50,489 bases of DNA from contig DYJA01000042.1 of assembly GCA_020723345.1 (NCBI GenBank), positions 1 to 50,489 on the forward strand, given 5' to 3'. A program made the position numbers and the translations under genes. Source of the DNA: Candidatus Aquidulcis sp. GTDB taxonomy: Bacteria; Chloroflexota; Anaerolineae; UBA4142. The notes below the pieces were generated by a model. It did no database searches. It was given only the letters and a program-made list of their open reading frames with translations, and was not told where the DNA came from. Shown one piece after another: positions 39,772 to 49,237 of this stretch (position 1 is the stretch's first letter; the number at the start of each line of letters is the position of its first letter).

Positions 39772-40784
39772 GAACGCGCCATCGTGATTCGCTTTCGCGC
39801 GGCGACAGCCGCAAATGAGTACGGCATCGTTGCCGAGTTACTCGCGCCGCCGGGAATCATCGCGTAATTGCCGCTCGCGGTGTTGCCCCATCCGCCGCCG
39901 ACACTCGAAGCATCGCCCGATGCTTTGTTGCGGCTAAGTAATGTACAACCTACGCCGCAAGATACTGCGCCGCCGCCCGCGACAACACTTGATATACCGG
40001 TCGCTTCGTTGTATGCGCCTCCGCCAATGCTCGCGTACTGGTTGCTAGCGGTGTTCATATAACCCCCACCGACGACAGCATAAGCGCCGCTGACTTTGTT
40101 GTTCGCGCCGCCCCCGATGGCGGAATGATTGCCGGTAATTGCGATAGTATTAAAAAATCCACCATCAATGGTCGAGTAACTTGCGCTGGCAATGTTGTTC
40201 GCGCCGCCGCCGACCGTCGCATAGTTTGACCAAACGCGATTCGGAAATCCGCTGTATCCGCCGCCGCCAATCGTGCCGCCGACAACCGTGTTCGAAATGA
40301 TGTTGCCGCTGTAGCCGCCGATGAGACTCGGACTGATCGCGTTTTGTTGCGTGTACAATCCGGGGAGCGCGAGCGCGTGCGGCGCGGGCGTGATTTGCTG
40401 GCGCGGCGCGAGCGCGGTGTAACTGCCGCTTCCTGCCGGACAACGCACACTAATGTCGAGCCAGCGCGCGTCGCCAGTGAACGCGCTCGCGCCAAAATCA
40501 AGCGGCGCTGTGAAATAACCGGACGACACGCTCACACTGCTAGCGGTTTGCGTCGAACCGATTCGTGTTCCCGCACTCGATGCGTCATACAACTTGAATT
40601 GAAAATCGCACGCACCGCTACCGCTATACGCCGTGCCGCTATTTTTGAGTTGACCTTGATACGTGAACGCGGTGCCGAGATTTGCGCGCGGCGCGCGCGG
40701 ATTTGGTCCCTGCGCGTCCACTATCGCGACACTGGCGATTAGGAGTGTCGCGAACGAAAGCGCCAGAATAATTTTCGATTTCAC
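39747..40784 (-). CDS. Secreted YadA-head-like hexad-repeat protein (N-terminal part)
   Basis: A signal peptide (IILALSFATLLIASVAIVDA) leads to a beta domain (GTAFTYQGQLKNSGTAYSGS...) and then to about ten imperfect repeats of VGGGxxNxASGxYA type (TVGGGANNIASASYSTIDGG; AIGGGANNKVSGAYAVVGGG; SIGGGAYNEATGISSVVAGG). Such repeats build YadA-like left-handed parallel beta-roll heads of trimeric surface adhesins. The start is GTG at 40784, preceded by GGAGGAGGAA. The frame is lost near 39805 (one base missing) and continues in 39334-39771. It may be a sequencing error or a phase-inactivated surface protein; no homopolymer is present. Confidence 0.75.
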   Translation of the reverse strand: MKSKIILALSFATLLIASVAIVDAQGPNPRAPRANLGTAFTYQGQLKNSGTAYSGSGACDFQFKLYDASSAGTRIGSTQTASSVSVSSGYFTAPLDFGASAFTGDARWLDISVRCPAGSGSYTALAPRQQITPAPHALALPGLYTQQNAISPSLIGGYSGNIISNTVVGGTIGGGGYSGFPNRVWSNYATVGGGANNIASASYSTIDGGFFNTIAITGNHSAIGGGANNKVSGAYAVVGGGYMNTASNQYASIGGGAYNEATGISSVVAGGGAVSCGVGCTLLSRNKASGDASSVGGGWGNTASGNYAMIPGGASNSATMPYSFAAVAARKRITMARSCGATRRI

Positions 40785-40835
40785 TTCCTCCTCCAATCAC
40801 ACAACCGCTCAATGCGCGAAGGACGCAACAGTCAG

Positions 40836-40880
40836 CCGCATGAATAACTTGGACGGCGAACAGAACCGCGATTTGTTGGT
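40836..40880 (-). pseudogene. Possible C-terminal fragment of the CcoN-like gene
   Basis: Minus-strand frame reads QIAVLFAVQVIHAAD, close to LVAILFAVQIIHTA at the end of 27114-27596 (11 of 14 residues). Nearby, 40908-40930 (ACTCACGCGAGTCCGCTCCA) resembles the leader of that gene at 27623-27646. It lies upstream of the surface cluster; the N-terminal fragment is downstream of the cluster. Confidence 0.4.
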
Positions 40881-41007
40881 TGGCATATCCAATTCTCCAG
40901 GAATTTGACTCACGCGAGTCCGCTCCACCCGCTGCTTGGCGCAAAGGCGCCGCGCCGCCCATGTCGGCATAACCAGCGCCCGCGCCAAGCCGGCTCAGAT
41001 CAGCGCG

Positions 41008-41520
41008 CTACAGCACTTGCACTTCAACTTGCAGCGGGACCGCCCGCGCGATCGCGTCCGCGACTGGAGAGTGCGCTTCAGTCCATTTGACAATCTCCCG
41101 CAGTCGTTCTGGCGCGACGCCCGTCGCGCCGATCCGGACGCGGGCGCGCACACTGAGCGGTCCCGCGGGCACGGCGTCGTCCATGCCCAGCAAGCCGCGG
41201 TCATCCGACTCGCTGTCAACGGTGACTTGAAGCGTCGTGAGCACGATGCCCAATTGCGCCGCGCGCATGGCGATGACAGTCGCATCGCAGTTGGCAAGCG
41301 CGGCGCGTAACAGCCAGCCAGGCGATGGCGCCGTACCGCCGCCGATGGCTTTCGGCATGTCGCTAATCGAGACTGCGCCGTCTGGTCCTTCGGCGCGGCA
41401 GCGCAGACCTTCTTCAATGATGGCAGTCGCGGCTTTGTCGGTAGAACGGGCGTCGTTGGGATGCTCGGTCAGATAACCGACCACGTTCGCAATGGATTCC
41501 CGAATGTGCGAAACAGACAC
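41008..41520 (-). CDS. OsmC family protein
   Basis: A 170-residue OsmC-like protein. Members reduce organic hydroperoxides through two cysteines or have other roles. Present here are the helix and first Cys region LLRAALANCDATVIAMRAAQ and the GTAPSPGWLL block; the second conserved Cys (usually in a VGCPVH-type motif) is missing near SPVADAIA, and another Cys (LRCRAEG) lies early, so peroxidase activity is uncertain. Start is GTG 41520 after GGAGG with a 5-base spacer. It is separated from the TorD-like gene by 66 bp on the same strand and may belong to the molybdoenzyme transcript. Confidence 0.82.
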   Translation of the reverse strand: MSVSHIRESIANVVGYLTEHPNDARSTDKAATAIIEEGLRCRAEGPDGAVSISDMPKAIGGGTAPSPGWLLRAALANCDATVIAMRAAQLGIVLTTLQVTVDSESDDRGLLGMDDAVPAGPLSVRARVRIGATGVAPERLREIVKWTEAHSPVADAIARAVPLQVEVQVL

Positions 41521-41586
41521 TTGTGCCTCCTTCAAAATTCCTTGCGGTTGCTGCGACTTTTAGTCGCCCGATCTCTCACCATTCGT

Positions 41587-42291
41587 TTACACTTGCCCTG
41601 GCGGGAACGCAAGTGCCAGGGTTCGTTCCTCATTCGTTGACACCAACCGCGCCGCCTCCGCTTCCAAAAACGCGAGCATCTCCAGCGCGATTTGCCGATA
41701 GAACTCATTCTCACTGTGCGCGGCAATCGCGCTCGCCACTTTTTTCGCGGCGGGATACAGATGCTCCGCGAAAAACTTTTGCTGCGCGTCGAAACAGACC
41801 GCGGCTTTGTCTTCCGAATCGGCAAGCGTACTACTCTCCAACGCGTACAAGCGCTTGTAAACGAGATAGTGCATAAACTCGAACTCGCACGCCAGCGCGT
41901 CGGGGCGGTCGCTGCCAGGCGCCACGCCGAACGCGCGATAAAAACCCATCACGTCCGCGAGAATTTGCGCGCGCTGAAATTCGTTTTGCGCGACATGCTC
42001 CGCGCCGTAGAGCCAGATTTCTTTCGCGCGAAAAAGGCGGTCGTGTTCCAGCGCGAGTTGGTCGGCATCAGCCGCGACGTCGGAAAAGAACGCGGCAAAA
42101 CCCGCGTCGGGGTACGTGAGCGCGACCGCAAAGCGTTTGTATTGCAACATCCGCTCGAAATCCGCGTGTAGACCTTCGAGGTTTCCGGAAACCTCGAAGG
42201 TCTGTGGAACGTCGCGGGCGTGGAGACCTGTCAGGTTTCCAGAAACCTGACAGGTCTTTCCAACATCACGTAACGCTGTGTCGGTAGACAT
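41587..42291 (-). CDS. TorD/DmsD-like molybdoenzyme chaperone with repeat-derived N-terminus
   Basis: A 234-residue all-helical chaperone of the TorD family, which binds the Tat signal and helps insert the molybdenum cofactor. Markers are VMGFYRAFGVAPGSDRPDAL and ACEFEFMHYLVYKRLYAL, the E-F-E-F-M-x-x-L core, and a C-terminal helical bundle. Residues 13-43 are unusual: TCQVSGNLTGLHA and TFEVSGNLEGLHA, an 18-residue tandem repeat coded by two family D palindromes. Start 42291 follows GGAGAGCGCG and lies inside the end of the beta-subunit gene, so translation is coupled. Partner: the alpha subunit at 43585-47010. Confidence 0.85.
   Translation of the reverse strand: MSTDTALRDVGKTCQVSGNLTGLHARDVPQTFEVSGNLEGLHADFERMLQYKRFAVALTYPDAGFAAFFSDVAADADQLALEHDRLFRAKEIWLYGAEHVAQNEFQRAQILADVMGFYRAFGVAPGSDRPDALACEFEFMHYLVYKRLYALESSTLADSEDKAAVCFDAQQKFFAEHLYPAAKKVASAIAAHSENEFYRQIALEMLAFLEAEAARLVSTNEERTLALAFPPGQV
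42170..42203. repeat. Family D palindrome inside the chaperone gene (copy 2)
   Basis: A 34-bp palindrome with arms AGACCTTCGAGGTTTCC and GGAAACCTCGAAGGTCT. It encodes the second SGNL-type peptide. Centre-to-centre distance from copy 1 is 54 bp, exactly 18 codons. Confidence 0.9.
42224..42257. repeat. Family D palindrome inside the chaperone gene (copy 1)
   Basis: A 34-bp palindrome with arms AGACCTGTCAGGTTTCC and AGAAACCTGACAGGTCT. It encodes the first SGNL-type peptide; nearly the same sequence occurs between genes at 13338-13371. Confidence 0.9.
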
Positions 42292-43408
42292 CGCGCTCTC
42301 CATCGTACTCACTTCGAATGATGATTGGCTCTTTCATCGGCACGCGCACGATTTCGGCGCGGCTGGAATCGTAACTGAAAATCTTTCCGTCGCCGATGCC
42401 GCCGTCCACTTTGAACGCGTGCGTGATTTGCTCGGTCGCGCCAAAGAGCATCAGCAAGCCGACCAGGTTTTTGTCCTCGACCGCGCGCTTGTACATTTCG
42501 ACTGCGCGCGGCGCGCCTGGACCGAAGAGTTGCTTGTTGAACGCGTCGGGCGCGTTGATCGGCGGGATGTAGTACACGTTCGGCTCCAAGCCGAATTGCG
42601 GATAGAGCGGCAGCGCGATTTTTTTGATGTGCACCAGATAATCAATCGGATTGTCCTCGCGTGCCTTGTCCCAGCGACTGAGAAAACCCGCCAGTCGGAT
42701 TCTGCCGATGCACGTCACGACGCATTGCGTCTGCCGTCCCTGCTCGATGGCGGGATAACACGCCACGCACTTTTCCGATTTGCCCGTGTACGCGCGAAAG
42801 AACGGCTTTTTGTACGGACACCCGCGCACACATTCGCGATAACCGCGACAGCGTCCCTGGTCAATCAAGACGATGCCATCTTCTTTGCGTTTGTAAATGG
42901 ATTTGCGCGGACACGCGGCGAGACACGCGGGAAAAGTGCAGTGATTACAAATCCGCTGGAGATAAAACATCCAGGGTTGCTGCGGCATGCGAATGAAATC
43001 ACTTTCCTTGATTGCGCTTGAAACTTCGTCCTCGCCGATATTGGGATATTGATAATCCTCTTCGTCGGGCAGGATGCCCAGCATCTCTTCGCCATACGAC
43101 GCGGCTTCGAAAATCGTTTTGCCCGTGTACTTGTCGCCGTCCCAGGTCTGCGGTCCGAGTTTTTCCAACAAGCGTACGTCCCAGCCGAGCGGATAAAAGC
43201 CCCACGGCTTGGTCTCGACGTTGTTCCAGAACATGTACTCCTGCCCCTTGCCCGCCGTCCACGTGTTCTTGCACGCGACGGTGCAGGTTTGGCAGGCGAT
43301 ACACTTGTTCGTGTCGAACACCCACGCGATTTGTTTTTCAGGACGCGCTTCCTGGTATTTGTACGGCATCGCGCGCTTGAGTTGCCAGTTGTAGACTGTG
43401 TTTGCCAT
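42266..43408 (-). CDS. Iron-sulfur beta subunit of a NarH/NxrB-like molybdoenzyme
   Basis: A 380-residue electron-transfer subunit with four cysteine sets: CIACQTCTVACKNTW, CNHCTFPACLAACPRKSIYK, CRGYRECVRGCPYKK, and CVACYPAIEQGRQTQC followed by CIGRIR. This is the layout of NarH, NxrB, SerB and DdhB: three 4Fe-4S clusters and one that may be 3Fe-4S. The protein is shorter than NarH (about 510), as in the periplasmic NXR-like and selenate/chlorate branch. It lacks its own signal and should travel with the Tat-exported alpha subunit. The chaperone gene overlaps its 3' end; the alpha gene is 176 bp upstream across a repeat. Confidence 0.92.
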   Translation of the reverse strand: MANTVYNWQLKRAMPYKYQEARPEKQIAWVFDTNKCIACQTCTVACKNTWTAGKGQEYMFWNNVETKPWGFYPLGWDVRLLEKLGPQTWDGDKYTGKTIFEAASYGEEMLGILPDEEDYQYPNIGEDEVSSAIKESDFIRMPQQPWMFYLQRICNHCTFPACLAACPRKSIYKRKEDGIVLIDQGRCRGYRECVRGCPYKKPFFRAYTGKSEKCVACYPAIEQGRQTQCVVTCIGRIRLAGFLSRWDKAREDNPIDYLVHIKKIALPLYPQFGLEPNVYYIPPINAPDAFNKQLFGPGAPRAVEMYKRAVEDKNLVGLLMLFGATEQITHAFKVDGGIGDGKIFSYDSSRAEIVRVPMKEPIIIRSEYDGERDVYRHSVT

Positions 43409-43427
43409 GGTTGATAACCTGCGAGCA

Positions 43428-43577
43428 TCCTGAGCGGAGCAGCGTCCTGAGCGGAACGAAGTGGAGTCGAAGGATTTGCTGCGGAGTCGAAGGATGCGTC
43501 AACGACAAGACGTCTTCCAATTCGACGCATCCTTCGACTACACTCCGCTGCGCTCCGTTTCGCTCAGGATGCTGCTC
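43428..43577. repeat. Family C repeat cluster between alpha and beta genes
   Basis: Several alternating copies of ATCCTGAGCGGA / TCCTTCGACTC and their complements (43428-43495 and 43527-43577) form an imperfect palindrome of about 150 bp that can fold into a large hairpin in the mRNA, giving room for alpha/beta expression differences. Confidence 0.8.
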
Positions 43578-43584
43578 GCGAGAA

Positions 43585-47010
<3,426 letters not shown>

Positions 47011-47081
47011 GTGATCTCCTTCAACCACGAGTGGGCGCGACATAGCCGACGGTGGCTATGCCTTCAAGACCCTATACGATC

Positions 47082-47111
47082 AGTTTACACTATCCATACT
47101 TGGCGTGGCAA
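47082..47111 (-). promoter_or_regulatory. Possible promoter of the molybdoenzyme operon
   Basis: Minus strand: TTGCCA (47111-47106), 18-bp spacer, TAAACT (47087-47082), 72 bp before the alpha start. No clear FNR palindrome is seen. Confidence 0.35.
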
Positions 47112-47148
47112 TGGCTAGAGCGGCATAGATGCGAGAGTGTTGCTCCGA

Positions 47149-47829
47149 TCACGCCATCGCCGCGAGGCGTTCCACATCCAGGAGTGTGATCTGATTCCGT
47201 TCGATCTTGACCACACCCTCGTCTTCCAATTTCTTGAGCGACCGCCACGCGACTTCGCGCGCGGTGCCAATCAACGACGCGAATTCTTGCCGCGAGAGCG
47301 TCCGCTTGAGACAGATTCCATCGCGTTGTGGCAAGCCCTCGGCGTGCGCCTGCTCGAGAAGAATTTTGCAGACGCGCGCGGTGACATCTTTGAACACGAG
47401 ATCGCTCGCCAGCGTTGCCAGAGTCCGCAGACGCGCGCCGACTGTATTGAGAACGCTCGAAAGCAGCGCGGGCGTACCCCAAATCAGATCGCGCGCGGTT
47501 TCTGGCGGTATAAAATAAAGCGTCGCCGCCCCGCGCGCTTGCGCGGAGAAGGAATGGGGACCATGATCGAGAAAGGGCACCAGGTCGAGCGGCTCACCTG
47601 CCTGGAGGATCGCGAGGAGTTGTTCTTTGTCCTTGCGCGTTTGGATCAGTTTGACCTGACCCGTCTTAATGATATACAGACCCGAGCACGGATTGCCTTC
47701 GCGAAAGATGATCTGCCGATTCGCAAAGGCGCGCGCCTCCATCGCGCGCGCGAGCGTTTCAAGTTCCGCCGCGCGGAGATCAGCCAAGAAAGAAATCGCC
47801 TTCAATTCTCTCGTCGTCGGGCTGCGCAT
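47149..47829 (-). CDS. Crp/Fnr family transcription regulator
   Basis: A 226-residue regulator: cyclic-nucleotide-type beta-roll (FANRQIIFREGNPCSGLYII, GEPLDLVPFL), dimer helix, and a winged helix-turn-helix with RTLSRQEFASLIGTAREVAW, matching the Crp/Fnr recognition helix (SRQEFASLIGxxREVxxR). Only one Cys lies in the beta-roll, so it is not an FNR oxygen sensor; ligand unknown. Start 47829 is preferred, with GGTGGGAGA upstream: a longer frame to 47916 would contain the terminator of the upstream gene. It is directly upstream of the alpha-subunit gene (138 bp) on the same strand and is a likely local regulator. Confidence 0.88.
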   Translation of the reverse strand: MRSPTTRELKAISFLADLRAAELETLARAMEARAFANRQIIFREGNPCSGLYIIKTGQVKLIQTRKDKEQLLAILQAGEPLDLVPFLDHGPHSFSAQARGAATLYFIPPETARDLIWGTPALLSSVLNTVGARLRTLATLASDLVFKDVTARVCKILLEQAHAEGLPQRDGICLKRTLSRQEFASLIGTAREVAWRSLKKLEDEGVVKIERNQITLLDVERLAAMA

Positions 47830-47881
47830 TCTCCCACCCAAAATCAAATGACGCTGCAACCAGGCGTTGCCGTCTGCGTCG

Positions 47882-47914
47882 TCTAAAAAAGAGCCACCCG
47901 ATTGCTTGTGGCTC
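47882..47914 (-). terminator. Intrinsic terminator
   Basis: On the minus strand: stem GAGCCAC / GTGGCTC with a 10-base loop, then TTTTTTAGAC. It follows the second Crp/Fnr gene. A second hairpin (ATGTGAC/GTCACAT, 47927-47958, followed by TTTTTGATA) lies before it. Confidence 0.75.
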
Positions 47915-47918
47915 ACTA

Positions 47919-47958
47919 TATCAAAAATGTGACCAAAATACTATCAAAAAAGTCACAT
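47919..47958. repeat. Direct repeat and inverted repeat in the spacer between Crp/Fnr genes
   Basis: TATCAAAAATGTGAC (47919-47933) and TATCAAAAAAGTCAC (47942-47956) repeat at a 23-bp period, and ATGTGAC/GTCACAT form an inverted pair. Operator half-sites for the neighbouring regulator, or a tandem terminator, are the options. Confidence 0.45.
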
Positions 47959-47960
47959 CT

Positions 47961-48647
47961 TTAAATCATCCGCTTTAACTGCTCGATCCCAAAAATTATG
48001 ATATTTTTGCCCTGCGCATCCAGGACGCCGGCGCGTTCAAGCGCGCGAAAATCCTGCGCGATCGTCTGCGGCGTGGTCCCCAGCAGACTGGCAAGCAAGT
48101 TTTGGCTCACGTCCAGATCCAACTCGATGCCGCGTTCGGTCAACCGTCCGCGTTCTTGCGCGCAAGTCAACAGCAAATCAATCAAGCGCGGCGTCGAACA
48201 GTGCAGCGCCAAGCTGGAGGTCAATCGCATCAGATAACGCGAATGATTGGCGAGCACGCGGGCGAGCAGGCGCGCCATGCTGTCGTGTTGGGCGGCGATC
48301 TCCAGCGCGCGCTGGCGCGCGATAAAGAAGACGGTTGCAGCATCCAGCGCCTGCGCGTTTGCGGGACAGCGGTCGCCGTCGAAAAGCGGGCACGCGCCCA
48401 GGCATGGCAAATTGTCCTGTCGCGCGATGCAGAGCGTGAATTCGCGCCCCGACGGCGCAACGCGATAGAGCCGCACGCGTCCGCGCCGCACAAACCATAG
48501 TCCCGGACTGGGCTCGCCTTGCGAAAAGACGAGCGCGCGCGCAGGATAATCGCGCGCGGTCACAATCTCGCGCACGAGCTCCAGTTCGGAATCCTCGAAT
48601 TGGGCGAAGAGAAAAATCGAGCGCAGGTCTTCGGCAGAGACAGGCAT
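47961..48647 (-). CDS. Crp/Fnr family regulator with a cysteine-rich sensor loop
   Basis: A 228-residue Crp/Fnr protein: beta-roll (ARALVFSQGEPSPGLWFVRR), dimer helix and winged helix with DVSQNLLASLLGTTPQTIAQ as recognition helix. The beta-roll is interrupted by TLCIARQDNLPCLGACPLFD followed by GDRCP: four cysteines spaced C-x8-C-x3-C-x8-C. This pattern is not that of classical FNR (N-terminal cysteines), but is like Cys-containing Crp/Fnr groups proposed to sense redox state, NO or metal. Weak AAGGAA before the ATG. Upstream of it is a 590-bp repeat-rich spacer. Probably a second regulator for the anaerobic enzyme cluster. Confidence 0.85.
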   Translation of the reverse strand: MPVSAEDLRSIFLFAQFEDSELELVREIVTARDYPARALVFSQGEPSPGLWFVRRGRVRLYRVAPSGREFTLCIARQDNLPCLGACPLFDGDRCPANAQALDAATVFFIARQRALEIAAQHDSMARLLARVLANHSRYLMRLTSSLALHCSTPRLIDLLLTCAQERGRLTERGIELDLDVSQNLLASLLGTTPQTIAQDFRALERAGVLDAQGKNIIIFGIEQLKRMI

Positions 48648-49237
48648 CGGTCAGCGTTCCTTTCTAGCGCAATCGTATCCGCTGCCAGCCCGAAGTTTAC
48701 CACGAATCTTTCTACGTGTCTATGCCAGCCCGGTGAAAATAGGGTTTTGTCAAATTCGAGTGCCCCTTGTCATTTCGAGAATACATACCGCTCGCGGTAT
48801 GTTCGCCATTAGAAACTTGCGCGCGCTTGTTCGTCGTGGGCGATTCATCGCGCCCCTTGCGCTGAAGCGCATACTACGAACGCCAAGTTTCTGGGTAATT
48901 TTTCATGAACTTGCGTTCACCCGCGTTCCGATGAAAATGTTGCACGGGCGGCTCGCCCGTCGCAGAGCGAGCCAGCGGCTCGCGCAACAGTCCATTTTCA
49001 GGAGAGCGGAGCGAGAAATCTCCGTCACTGCAAAACAGATTTCTCGTCGGCATCCTTCGACTCCACTCTGCTTCGCTCCGTTCCGCTCAGGACGCCTCCT
49101 CGAAAACCTGTCCTGAGCGCAGTCGAAGGATGACAATCCGCAACGTTGACAAAGCCCTATCATGACTAAAGTCATTGACAACCCACGAATTGTTTTGATA
49201 TGCTCGCCCTATTCCAGTATCGCGCAAAGGAACGCTC
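48648..49237. other. 590-bp non-coding spacer with nested repeats
   Basis: No gene of its own. It contains an element of about 420 bp (48739-49160) bounded by near-perfect 15-bp inverted repeats (ATAGGGTTTTGTCAA and TTGACAAAGCCCTAT), and within it a 20-bp palindrome (ACATACCGC-TC-GCGGTATGT, 48783-48802), GC-rich hairpins at 48944-48985, and family B/C repeat pieces (48999-49134). Then come a palindrome and promoter for the TPR gene. Confidence 0.6.
49162..49204 (+). promoter_or_regulatory. Promoter with adjoining 14-bp palindromic operator candidate
   Basis: ATGACT-AA-AGTCAT (49162-49175) is a perfect palindrome whose last base is the first base of the -35 hexamer TTGACA (49175-49180). An 18-bp spacer and TATGCT (49199-49204) complete a strong promoter for the TPR gene at 49238. 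A regulator bound to the palindrome would sit at the -35 edge. No Crp-type consensus is met. Confidence 0.6.

Noticed and set aside
47830-47916. Longer N-terminus of the Crp/Fnr protein starting at 47916
   Set aside because: The extension would run through the intrinsic terminator of the preceding gene; the ATG at 47829 has a good ribosome binding site.
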